From NCBI RefSeq assembly GCF_935825525.1, contig NZ_CAKXZT010000174.1, positions 31,430 through 95,429 of the forward strand: DNA of 64,000 nt, read 5' to 3'. Origin of the DNA: Mesorhizobium escarrei (GTDB taxonomy: Bacteria > Pseudomonadota > Alphaproteobacteria > Rhizobiales > Rhizobiaceae). The notes beneath the pieces were generated by a model. That model saw only the letters and a list, made by a program, of their open reading frames with translations. It was not told the origin of the DNA and ran no database searches. Positions 10,399-17,996 of the stretch are shown in pieces. Position numbers and translations under genes: made by a program. How positions within the stretch are numbered: the stretch's first letter is position 1; each line of letters starts with the position of its first letter.

Positions 10399-10875
10399 TC
10401 ACGCCAGCTTGGCCAAAAGCTTCATGAAAATCGCGGCCTCCTTGGCGGAAAGCGGCGCCAAAGTTTCCTGCGTGATGTCGCGGGCGATCGGGATCAGCCG
10501 CTCGACGGCATTGCGGCCTTCAGCGGTCAGATTGACCAGCAGGCGCCTTTTGTCGACCTCATGCTTGGAAAGCTCGACCAGGCCGCGCGCCTTGAGCCGG
10601 TCGATGACGCCTTTCACCGTCGCCGCGTCCATGGCGATCAGGCTGCCAAGCTGGTTCTGCGAGGTCTCGCCGACATCGTGCAATTTGGCCAGGGTGGCGA
10701 ATTGCGGCGGTGTCAGGTCGGCAATGTGCGCGGCGAAGATCGAGACATGGCGCTGGTGCGCCTTGCGCAGGATGAAGCCGACCTGCTCCTGCAGGCGGTA
10801 ATCGTTCTCGTCGGGCTCCTCGGCCTCGACAAGCTTGAGCTTGACGTCTTCGGCGCTCACCGCAGTCCGTCCCAT
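10399..10875 (-). CDS. MarR family transcriptional regulator
   Basis: This 158-residue protein has a winged helix-turn-helix of the MarR type: LTPPQFATLAKLHDVGETSQNQLGSLI (about 54-80), the recognition segment MDAATVKGVIDRLKARGLV, and the wing with VDKRRLLVNLTAEGR (the DxR motif appears as DKRR). It should act as a dimeric, ligand-responsive repressor. It is the last gene of the six-gene minus-strand operon and overlaps the end of the DUF1185 gene by 19 bases, so it very likely controls that operon, possibly through the divergent region at 17656-17996. The ligand may be the aromatic substrate or an intermediate of the pathway. Confidence 0.88.
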   Translation of the reverse strand: MGRTAVSAEDVKLKLVEAEEPDENDYRLQEQVGFILRKAHQRHVSIFAAHIADLTPPQFATLAKLHDVGETSQNQLGSLIAMDAATVKGVIDRLKARGLVELSKHEVDKRRLLVNLTAEGRNAVERLIPIARDITQETLAPLSAKEAAIFMKLLAKLA

Positions 10876-11441
10876 GCCTTGATGTCCTTTGCCGCGAGGC
10901 CGCCCATGCGGTCGTGCACGCGCGGGCCGCAGGTCATGGCGAGGCAGAACAGGATCTCGTCGGGACGAGGCCCGTCGCTAATGCCGACCTCCATGGCATC
11001 GAAATGACTGCGCACATAGGCGGCGTTGATATGGCCGAGCGGCACATCGAGCCGCGCGCCGAAGGCGCCGACCTTCTTTGCCGATGGCACGATTGCCTTG
11101 GCGTCGCCGAGCCGCTCGCGCATGGCATAGCCGCCAGGCACATGCCACAGCGCGCCATGCTCCAGTTCGCCGGCAATACCGACGATGGCGCCCTTGCCGT
11201 AGCCGTCGATCTGTTTCACGTCGCCGCCCAATGCGGTGATCAGCTTGTCGGAGAGCAGCAGCCCGAGCGGCTTCAGATCGTCCATGGCGCTCCGGAGGTC
11301 TTCCACGTAACGGCCGGCGAATGGGTTCTTCACCACCGCCATGGCGGCGGCGCGGCGGCGTGGCACCTTCGCCACCGGCCCGCCTTCGTGAAATATCTCT
11401 TCGGTCAGCACCGCAACCTTGCGGATCGCAAACTCAGGCAT
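10857..11441 (-). CDS. DUF1185 (amino acid synthesis family) protein
   Basis: The product is 194 residues and begins MPEFAIRKVAVLTEEIFHEGG. It contains AAMAVVKNPFAGRYVEDL, a GYGKGAIVGIAGELEHGA segment and the RPDEILFCLAMTCGPRVHDRMGG C-terminus that mark the family named amino acid synthesis (DUF1185). The biochemical role of the family is not established. ATG 11441 was chosen for its GGAAGGAAA ribosome-binding site and match to the family start; the open frame above it is not family-like. It overlaps UPF0280 upstream by eight bases and MarR downstream by 19. Its place beside a Mo hydroxylase and a 6-hydroxynicotinate reductase-like protein suggests a catabolic step on a heterocycle or its ring-opened product. 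Confidence 0.85.
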   Translation of the reverse strand: MPEFAIRKVAVLTEEIFHEGGPVAKVPRRRAAAMAVVKNPFAGRYVEDLRSAMDDLKPLGLLLSDKLITALGGDVKQIDGYGKGAIVGIAGELEHGALWHVPGGYAMRERLGDAKAIVPSAKKVGAFGARLDVPLGHINAAYVRSHFDAMEVGISDGPRPDEILFCLAMTCGPRVHDRMGGLAAKDIKAWDGLR

Positions 11442-12315
11442 GGGCAATTTCCTTCCTTGATTTCTCGTTGGGCGCAACGAGCGCCATGGGGCCGGCGATC
11501 CGTGCCTGACCGGCAAGGAACAAGGCTGAAGCGGCAATCAGGCCATGTCGCCGAAAATCTTCGGCGACAGCGATCCCACTGTCGAGCGCGGCGGCGATTT
11601 CGCCTGATGAAAGCGCGCCGACGGCTTGGGTGACCAAACGATCGCCGAGATCGCTGTCCGGCGCCAGATCGCGCGCCGGCATGCGCTCGATGGCGGGGTG
11701 ACCGGGCAGGTCGACGGCGTTGGCGATCAGGGTCGCAGCGGCGTCGGCTTCAGCACCGGTCCGCGCCAGCACGGTGACTGCGTCGGCGATGCCGAGCGAA
11801 AAGGAACGGCCGCGCCAGCCGCTTGTCGCGATGCCGCGGATCCCGTCTTCGGCGCGGATCGTGATACGGTCTGCCAGTCCATGGCCTGTCCCGGCAATGG
11901 CAAGCGTCATGGACCGGCCATTGCCGAGATGGATCGCGCTGTCGCCGCCATTGTTGACATAGGCGCGATCGAGCCGGCGGCCGGCCAGCAGCGCACCAAG
12001 CATTTCGTCGGCTACCGAACCGGCGACCGCAGCCATTGGCGTGATGAATTGTTTCGCTAGCGGAACAACAGCCGCTTCCATGCGTCGCGCCGTCGGGCCA
12101 GCGAAAGCACGGGGCCGCGACGAGGCAGGCCGGCGCAGTTCCGGCAGTTCGTCGACGAGCTGCGGCAGGATTGTCCGGAACCGCGCCACCGCCTGGCCAT
12201 AGGCGGCGCGGCATTCGTCGACATCGCCAAAGGCCTCGATGATCAGGTCGATCGGGCCATAATTGAGATGCAGCCGCCTGCCGTCCTCAAGCCAATGTGC
12301 CTGCGGCCCGTTCAT
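11434..12315 (-). CDS. UPF0280 family protein (ApbE superfamily)
   Basis: This 293-residue protein matches the UPF0280 pattern: HWLEDGRRLHLNYGPIDLIIEA at the N-terminus, KQFITPMAAVAGSVADEML in the middle (about 90-110), then RAYVNNGGDSAIHL and a GRSFSLGIADAVTVLA segment. The N-N-G-G-D motif is shared with ApbE flavin transferases, where it helps bind the nucleotide. Members of UPF0280 have no proven function. The ATG at 12315 shares one base with the stop of the reductase-like gene (TGATG), indicating translational coupling. Roles to consider are flavin attachment to a partner or an enzymatic step in the pathway; neither is shown by the sequence. Confidence 0.85.
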   Translation of the reverse strand: MNGPQAHWLEDGRRLHLNYGPIDLIIEAFGDVDECRAAYGQAVARFRTILPQLVDELPELRRPASSRPRAFAGPTARRMEAAVVPLAKQFITPMAAVAGSVADEMLGALLAGRRLDRAYVNNGGDSAIHLGNGRSMTLAIAGTGHGLADRITIRAEDGIRGIATSGWRGRSFSLGIADAVTVLARTGAEADAAATLIANAVDLPGHPAIERMPARDLAPDSDLGDRLVTQAVGALSSGEIAAALDSGIAVAEDFRRHGLIAASALFLAGQARIAGPMALVAPNEKSRKEIAHA

Positions 12316-13856
12316 CACCCGGCCCCGTTGCCGGCTGCACGCCGCAACTGCGCCAGCGGCGGCCACGGATTGCGGGCCGGCGCAGCCGTGCCGCGGCGCG
12401 GGTTGAGATACTCGCCACCTCTGGCGAGAATGTCGTCAACGCTGCGGATCTCGGCTTCGTAGCCGCCGAGCCTGATATAATCGTCGCGGCGCAGGGTGAA
12501 CTCGATCGGCGCCACCAGCGCCGGCGTCGGCACATAGCCGAAGGCGCCTTCCGGCACGCGGGTGACGTCGACCATCAGCGTGATGCCGCCGCCCGGCCAG
12601 ACATAGGCCGGCGCGCCGCCGACGGTCACATACGTCGTCAGGCCCTGCACCGAGCGGGTCAGATTGACCGGGTTCTCGGTGACGCCGGCGCGCAGCGAGC
12701 CGCCGGCGCCGCCGACGAACAGCACGGTGCACAGCGCCGGCTCGCAATTGTCCTCGATCAGGCCGACGGATTTCTGCAGCCGCTCGGGGAACGGTTTCTG
12801 CACCGGCTTCAACGCGTCGTCGAGCTCGTAATAGGCGAACTGCTCGCCGGTGGTCGAGACCATCAGCAGCGACAGGCCGGGACGCGCGCCCTTCTTTGCA
12901 TTCCACTCACCAAGGATCGACAGCGGGTCGGAAATGCTGGTGCCGCCCCAGCCGAGGCCGGGTTCCGACACCTTGAAATAGCGGCCCGGCGTCGAACGGC
13001 GGCCGATGATTTTTATGCCGGTGTCCTGCCAGCCGAGCACCTTGCCCGCCTGATGCTCGGAGACGACGCCGGTGATGTGGTCGTCCACCACCACCACCTC
13101 GTCGACCAGTCCGCGCCACTGGGTGGCGAACATGCCGATGGTGGCCGAGCCGCAGCCGACGCGCATCCGCTGTTCGAGCTTGCCGTCGATGACCGGCGGC
13201 TTGCCGGCCTCGACGACGACCGCGGCACCGCCGTCGATTGTGAGTTCGACCGGCTTGCGGTTGCACAGATTGAGCAGCGCATCGCAGGTGGCGCGGCCTT
13301 CGGCTTTCGAACCGCCGGTCAGATGATGCACGCCGCCCAGCGACAGCATCTGCGAACCATATTCGCCTGTCGTGACATGGCCGATCGCCTCGCCTCCGGC
13401 GCGAACCGTCGCCGTTTCGGGACCGATATGCCGGTCGGTGTCGATCTTCACCTTGACGCCGCAGTAGGAGAAGATGCCCTCGGTGACGACGGTGACGAGA
13501 TCGACGCCTTCGACCTCCTGGCTGACGACGAAAGGCGCCGGCTTGTAGTCGGGATAGGTGGTGCCGGCGCCGATCGCGGTGACGAAGCGGCGGCCGGTGT
13601 TGACCAGTTCGCCGTCCCATTCTTCGCCCTCGGCGACAAACGGCACGACCGCGCCGCCGGCCTCGGTCGCGTGGTCGAGGATGGTCAGCGGATCCGTCCG
13701 CACGATCCTGCCGCCGACATTGCCGTAGCGATCACAGGCGCCTGTGCGGCCATCCGCTATGTAGCACATGACCGGGCAGGCATCGCAGCGGATCTTTTCC
13801 GCCACTTGCTTCTCGCCGGGATCATGCGTCTCGAAACGTTCGGCAAGCTCGCTCAT
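12315..13856 (-). CDS. 6-hydroxynicotinate reductase-like iron-sulfur protein
   Basis: The product is 513 residues. Near the N-terminus, Cys24, Cys27, Cys31 and Cys41 (CDACPVMC, then TGAC) form a likely [4Fe-4S] site. The rest is a conserved domain with VVTEGIFSYCGVKVKIDTDR, VGCGSATIGMFA, and GWQDTGIKIIGRRSTPGRYF. This pattern is what I recognise as the 6-hydroxynicotinate reductase (Hnr) family, known from anaerobic nicotinate fermentation in Eubacterium barkeri, where it reduces 6-hydroxynicotinate to the tetrahydro-6-oxo compound. Family membership does not prove the substrate. It overlaps the Mo hydroxylase gene by four bases and UPF0280 by one, inside a single operon. A hydroxylase followed by a ring reductase is the order expected for such a pathway. 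Confidence 0.72.
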   Translation of the reverse strand: MSELAERFETHDPGEKQVAEKIRCDACPVMCYIADGRTGACDRYGNVGGRIVRTDPLTILDHATEAGGAVVPFVAEGEEWDGELVNTGRRFVTAIGAGTTYPDYKPAPFVVSQEVEGVDLVTVVTEGIFSYCGVKVKIDTDRHIGPETATVRAGGEAIGHVTTGEYGSQMLSLGGVHHLTGGSKAEGRATCDALLNLCNRKPVELTIDGGAAVVVEAGKPPVIDGKLEQRMRVGCGSATIGMFATQWRGLVDEVVVVDDHITGVVSEHQAGKVLGWQDTGIKIIGRRSTPGRYFKVSEPGLGWGGTSISDPLSILGEWNAKKGARPGLSLLMVSTTGEQFAYYELDDALKPVQKPFPERLQKSVGLIEDNCEPALCTVLFVGGAGGSLRAGVTENPVNLTRSVQGLTTYVTVGGAPAYVWPGGGITLMVDVTRVPEGAFGYVPTPALVAPIEFTLRRDDYIRLGGYEAEIRSVDDILARGGEYLNPRRGTAAPARNPWPPLAQLRRAAGNGAG

Positions 13857-16795
13857 CGGCGTGCCTCCTTGTCGCGGATGGCGGCGCGGATGCGGCTCGG
13901 CGTCGCCGGAAGTTTGGCGACCAGGACGCCGGTGGCATGACGGATGGCATTGAGGATCGCCGGCGCCGTCGGGATCAGCACATGCTCGCCCAAACCCTTG
14001 GCGCCACAGGGTCCTTCCGGATCCGGAACTTCGATCAGGATGGTCTCAATCGGCGGCACGTCGCCGATCGTCGGGATTAGGTAATCGTGCAAATTCTCGG
14101 TGCGGCCGGGGATGTACTCCTCCATCAGCGCCATGCCGATGCCTTGTGCGATGCCGCCCTCGATCTGGCCTTCGGCAAGCAGCGGATTGATCGCCTTGCC
14201 GACATCATGCGCGGCGGTGATCTTGATCAGCTTCACCGTGCCGAGCTTGAGGTCGACCTCCAGTTCTGCGATCTGCGCGCCGTAGCCATAGACGGCATAG
14301 GGCTTGCCCTGGCCCTTGGCATCGAGCGGCAGGGTCGGCGGGTCATAGCTTTCCTCGGCGCGAAAGACCAAGCCGTCGGCATCGGCCTTCAGCGTGGACA
14401 AATCGATATGCCGTGTCGCTTCGCCCTCGCGGATGATCAGGCTTGTGCCATCGAGAGCGACCGCCGCCTTCTCCGATACATTGGCAAACCGCAGCATGGT
14501 CTCGCGCAAGGCGCGGCCGGCCTTTTCGGCGGCCTTGCCGGTCACGAAGGTCTGGCGCGAGGCGGACGTCTTGCCGGCGTCCGGCGTGATCGCCGTGTCG
14601 GCGCTTTTCAGGCGGAATTTTTCCAGCGGCAGGCCGACCGCGTCGGCGCAGATCTGGGCAATGACCGTGTTCGAACCTTGACCGATATCGACCGCACCCT
14701 GATGCAGGACGACATCGCCAGAGGCGGAGATGCCGACCCTGATGGTCGACGGATTGGGCAGCGAGGTGTTGCCGCAGCCATACCAGCACGAGGCGACACC
14801 GACACCACGTTTCCGGGTCTCATTTGCACTGTTGAATGTATCGGCATCGGCAAGCGCGCGCTTCCAGTGCGGCCGCAGCGCTTCAAGGCACTCGGCGATG
14901 CCGACGCCCGATTCCAGCCTCTGGCCGGTGACCGTTTCGGATCCGTTACGAAGGCAGTTATTCAGGCGAAAATCAAGCCGATCCAGCCCAAGCTTTTCGG
15001 CCAACTCGTCATAGAGCGTTTCCTGCATGATCGTCGCCTGCGGCACGCCGAAACCGCGGAAGGCGCCGGAGATCGGCCCATTGGTGTGGATGGCGCGGCC
15101 TTCGGCGCGATAGTTCGGCGTCGCATAGGGACCGGAGGCGTGCACCGGCACGCGGTTGGCGACGGTCGGTCCCCAGCTCGCATAGGCGCCGGTGTTGAAA
15201 TCGCCGGCAAAAACCATGCCGATGACGCGGCCATCGGCATCGGCGGCGATGGTCGCCTTCATCTCGGCGGGATGACGCTTGGTGGTCGAGATCATCGATT
15301 CATTGCGGGTATAAGCGAGCGCCGCCGGCCGCCCGGTCTTCATCGCGACCAGGCCGATCAGCGGCTGCAACGAGACGTCAAGCTTTGAGCCGAAGCCGCC
15401 GCCGGTGGCGGTCGGCACGATACGCACCTTGTCGACGGCAAGGCCAAGCACCTTTGCGACGTCGTCGCGGTCCATGTACGGCGCCTGCGTGCAGGCGACG
15501 ACAACGAGCGTATCGCCGTCCATATAGGCATAGCCGGCTTCCGGCTCGATATAGGCGTGCTCGACATAGGATGTGTCGATGGCGCCGGAAACGGTGAAGG
15601 CTGCGTCGGCAAGGGCGGCTTCGGGGTCACCGCGCTCGACGAAGCCAGTGGTGAGCAGGTTTGCCGGCCGATTCTCGTGGATCAGTTTTGCCCCGCCGGC
15701 CTGCGCCTCGCAAGGCTGCAGAAAATGCGGCAACTCGGTCCAACGAACGGGGAAATCCGCAAGATCGAGATCGAGGATGGCCTCGCGCTCGCCAGCAACC
15801 AGCGCCACCGCCTCGCCACGAAAGCGCGAAAAATTTTCGGCCAGCGCCGGCTGGTCGGCAAAAGGCGCAATGACGCCGAAGCAGTTCTTGCCCGGAATAT
15901 CGGCAGCGGTGAAGACGCCAACGATGCCGGGATGGGCTTTCACCCAGGAGTCGAGATCGCCGAAGGCGAAGCGGGCGTGATAATGCGGCGAGCGAACCAC
16001 CAGCACCGCCAACGCTTCGGCCGGGAAGGAATCGCCGCCGAATTTTTCGCCGCCGGTGATTTTAGGCAGGCCGTCGAGCCGGATTGGAGAGGAGCCGACG
16101 GCGTGGCCCGAGATTGGCATTCTGCGGTCAGAACGGGGAGAGGGAAACGCCGGCGCTGGAGCTTGTCGCTTCTCCCCGTCACTATACGGGGAGAAGGTGC
16201 CGGCAGGCGGATGAGGGGCTGCGCCGTCCTTCGAAAATTCGCTCGCGAAGCGTCCCGCATCCATCACCGCGGCGACGATCTTGCGGTAGCCGGTGCAGCG
16301 GCAGAGGACGCCGCCGAGCGCATCCTGGGTTTCGGCCTCGGTGGGATTGGGCGTCCTCTCCAGCAGTGCGGTTGCCGCGATCAGCAGGCCGGGGGTGCAG
16401 ATGCCGCATTGCGCCGCGCCATGGTCGAGGAACGAGGCCTGCAGCGCCGACAATCTGCCGTTGGCGAGACCCTCGACCGTGGTCACCACGGTGCCGGCGG
16501 CAGAAGCCGCAGACATCAGGCAGGCGCAGACGGGTTCGCCGTCGACAAGCACCGTGCAGGCGCCGCAGTCGCCGGCGTCGCAGCCGACCTTGGTGCCGGT
16601 CAGGCGCAGTTCGTCACGCAGCACCGAAGAGAGACGGCGAACCGGCGGCACGCAGACAGAAACGGCGGCGCCGTTGACCTCGAAGGCGATGTCGGCGCGC
16701 TCCATGGTCATGCCAGGCTGAGCTCCGCTCATGCCAGACTGAGCTTCAGTCACGTCAGACTGCACTTCGGTCATGCCAGGCTGAGCCATGCTCAT
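13853..16795 (-). CDS. Xanthine dehydrogenase-family fusion: [2Fe-2S] domain plus molybdopterin-binding subunit
   Basis: This 980-residue protein joins two usual subunits. Residues 34-185 are the iron-sulfur part, with plant-type Cys72, Cys77, Cys80 and Cys90 and a second cluster (Cys130, Cys133, Cys165, Cys167). Residues 230-980 are the molybdopterin part, with GGGFGSKLDVSLQ, DIGQGSNTVIAQI and the C-terminal GAKGLGE, whose Glu is the catalytic base of Mo hydroxylases. Such enzymes hydroxylate N-heterocycles using water. ATG 16795 overlaps the FAD-subunit stop by four bases (ATGA). Two oddities stand out. Residues 1-28 are four degenerate seven-residue repeats. The interdomain linker (about 190-225) is encoded by a copy of the window's palindromic intergenic repeat. 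The substrate may be nicotinate or a related ring. Confidence 0.88.
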   Translation of the reverse strand: MSMAQPGMTEVQSDVTEAQSGMSGAQPGMTMERADIAFEVNGAAVSVCVPPVRRLSSVLRDELRLTGTKVGCDAGDCGACTVLVDGEPVCACLMSAASAAGTVVTTVEGLANGRLSALQASFLDHGAAQCGICTPGLLIAATALLERTPNPTEAETQDALGGVLCRCTGYRKIVAAVMDAGRFASEFSKDGAAPHPPAGTFSPYSDGEKRQAPAPAFPSPRSDRRMPISGHAVGSSPIRLDGLPKITGGEKFGGDSFPAEALAVLVVRSPHYHARFAFGDLDSWVKAHPGIVGVFTAADIPGKNCFGVIAPFADQPALAENFSRFRGEAVALVAGEREAILDLDLADFPVRWTELPHFLQPCEAQAGGAKLIHENRPANLLTTGFVERGDPEAALADAAFTVSGAIDTSYVEHAYIEPEAGYAYMDGDTLVVVACTQAPYMDRDDVAKVLGLAVDKVRIVPTATGGGFGSKLDVSLQPLIGLVAMKTGRPAALAYTRNESMISTTKRHPAEMKATIAADADGRVIGMVFAGDFNTGAYASWGPTVANRVPVHASGPYATPNYRAEGRAIHTNGPISGAFRGFGVPQATIMQETLYDELAEKLGLDRLDFRLNNCLRNGSETVTGQRLESGVGIAECLEALRPHWKRALADADTFNSANETRKRGVGVASCWYGCGNTSLPNPSTIRVGISASGDVVLHQGAVDIGQGSNTVIAQICADAVGLPLEKFRLKSADTAITPDAGKTSASRQTFVTGKAAEKAGRALRETMLRFANVSEKAAVALDGTSLIIREGEATRHIDLSTLKADADGLVFRAEESYDPPTLPLDAKGQGKPYAVYGYGAQIAELEVDLKLGTVKLIKITAAHDVGKAINPLLAEGQIEGGIAQGIGMALMEEYIPGRTENLHDYLIPTIGDVPPIETILIEVPDPEGPCGAKGLGEHVLIPTAPAILNAIRHATGVLVAKLPATPSRIRAAIRDKEARR
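16165..16225. repeat. Palindromic repeat copy 2, inside the Mo hydroxylase gene
   Basis: CTTCTCCCCGT (16169-16179) and ACGGGGAGAAG (16186-16196) form an 11-bp perfect stem with a 6-base loop, followed by GTGCCGGCAGGCGGATGAGGGGCTGCGCC. This matches the intergenic copies at 48241 and 60951 closely, yet it is in frame within the coding sequence and encodes linker residues between the iron-sulfur and molybdopterin domains. Confidence 0.85.
16709..16792. repeat. Four tandem 21-bp units at the start of the Mo hydroxylase gene
   Basis: Units 16709-16729, 16730-16750, 16751-16771 and 16772-16792 share CATGCCAGRCTGAGC with a few changes. They encode heptads such as MSMAQPG, MTEVQSD, VTEAQSG and MSGAQPG, and three of the four units carry an in-frame ATG, so several alternative starts exist. 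Conserved homology begins only after them. Confidence 0.85.
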
Positions 16796-17655
16796 GCGGC
16801 CACCGCCTTGTCATTCGACGCGTGACCCGCGGCGCCGAGCACGGCGCGGGCGACGATCTCGCGCGCGGCGTCTAGCCGGTATTCGGCGCTGCCGCGCACG
16901 TCGTCGATCGGCGAAAGCTCGTCCATCGCTGCGGACCGGATCGCAGCGACGAGAGCGTCGTCGACCGGGAGGCCGCGCAAGGCTGCTTCGACACTTGCAA
17001 GACGCTTGGCGACCACCGAACAGGAGCCGACGGCGACGGCAGCGTTGCCGACGATGCCATCCTCAATTGTCAGGCGGGCGGCCGCCATGGCTATGGAAAT
17101 GACGAGATAGCGGCGCGCGCCGAGTTTTACGAAAGCCGACCTGCCGGTGGCCGCTTCTTTCGGTACGCGGATGGCGGTGACCATTTCGCCCGGCTGCAAT
17201 TCCGTGCGGCGGTTCCCCAGGATGAACTTTTCCAGCGGCAGATGGCGGACCATCGCCACCGAGCGCAGCTCGACCTCGGCGTCGAGAACCAGCAGCGCCG
17301 GCACGCCGTCGGCCGCCGGCGAGGCGTTGCAGAGATTGCCGGCGATGGAGGCGACGTTCTGGATCTGGACGGAGCCGACTTCCCGCGCCGCCTGTTTCAG
17401 CGCATCGAAAGCCGTCGGCAGCGGATGACGGACAAGATCGGTCCAGGTCGTGCGCGCGCCGATGACCCAATGGCTGTCGGTTTCAGCAATACCGCGCAGC
17501 GTCGCCAGGCCGTTGATGTCGAGGACGTTTTCGCGGAAAGGCTTGGCTCCTTGTGCCGGATAGAAATCGGTGCCGCCGGCAAGGATGCGCCACCGAGCCT
17601 CGCCAAGCAAAGCGAGCGCCTCGTCGACCGTGGTGGGTTTCGCGTAACGGATCAC
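16792..17655 (-). CDS. FAD-binding subunit of a molybdenum hydroxylase (CoxM/XdhB-like)
   Basis: The product is 287 residues: an N-terminal VIRYAKPTTVDEALALLGEA, the FAD-binding motif ILAGGTDFYPAQ (near residue 26), VGSVQIQNVASIAGNLCNASPAADGVPALL (second FAD loop, about 110-140) and a C-terminal CO-dehydrogenase flavoprotein domain. It passes electrons from the iron-sulfur/Mo protein encoded just downstream. The GTG at 17655 was chosen because GGAAGG lies six bases before it and homology begins there. The frame stays open to 17751, but that extension only encodes FLGRP-like repeats. It is the first gene of the six-gene operon. Confidence 0.87.
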   Translation of the reverse strand: MIRYAKPTTVDEALALLGEARWRILAGGTDFYPAQGAKPFRENVLDINGLATLRGIAETDSHWVIGARTTWTDLVRHPLPTAFDALKQAAREVGSVQIQNVASIAGNLCNASPAADGVPALLVLDAEVELRSVAMVRHLPLEKFILGNRRTELQPGEMVTAIRVPKEAATGRSAFVKLGARRYLVISIAMAAARLTIEDGIVGNAAVAVGSCSVVAKRLASVEAALRGLPVDDALVAAIRSAAMDELSPIDDVRGSAEYRLDAAREIVARAVLGAAGHASNDKAVAA

Positions 17656-17996
17656 GCTTTGCCTTCCCAGAAACAATGGCCTTCCCAGAAAAAGGGCCTT
17701 CTCAAAAATGGGCCTTCCCAGAAAAGGGTTCCAGACGGATGCTACCGGCATCCGAAACCGGCAAATTCATTCGTATGCAAATGATATCAAGCCAGCAGGA
17801 ATTGTCAAAGCCGGAGTTTTGGCGCCAGCGCCGGCATCGGCGCGACGGCACGCATTTGTTACGCCCTTGGAGTTGACGCAGCCGGCCATCTGGTCAAGTT
17901 TCGGCATCGGTCGCGCCAGCGGCATTTTCGGCAGGATCGAACACCGGAGATTTTCGGTTCGGGTCATGCCTCCGCGACAAACAAGAGGGAGGCTGG
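17656..17996. promoter_or_regulatory. Divergent promoter region between the Mo hydroxylase operon and pncA
   Basis: This 341-bp gap holds the FLGRP repeat (17662-17728), and beyond it an AT-richer stretch around 17762-17790 where TCATT and AATGA half-sites are separated by eight bases (17768-17785 region). That imperfect inverted repeat could bind the MarR regulator encoded at the end of the operon. No clear -35/-10 pair was recognised on either strand. Confidence 0.3.
17662..17728. repeat. Four degenerate 16-18 bp tandem units before the FAD-subunit gene
   Basis: CCTTCCCAGAAA-like units begin at 17662, 17680, 17697 and 17713, with spacing of 18, 17 and 16 bases. Read on the minus strand the region encodes FLGRP-type repeats if translation began upstream. 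It lies in the 5' leader of the operon. Confidence 0.75.

Noticed and set aside
12297..13940. Long plus-strand open frame of 547 codons opposite the reductase-like gene
   Set aside because: It is antisense to a gene with clear motifs and overlapping operon neighbours. Its translation is His/Arg/Asp-rich with no domain, as expected for a mirror frame in GC-rich DNA.
14087..16825. Plus-strand open frames of over 400 codons opposite the Mo hydroxylase gene
   Set aside because: These are also antisense to a well-supported gene and contain no recognisable domains.
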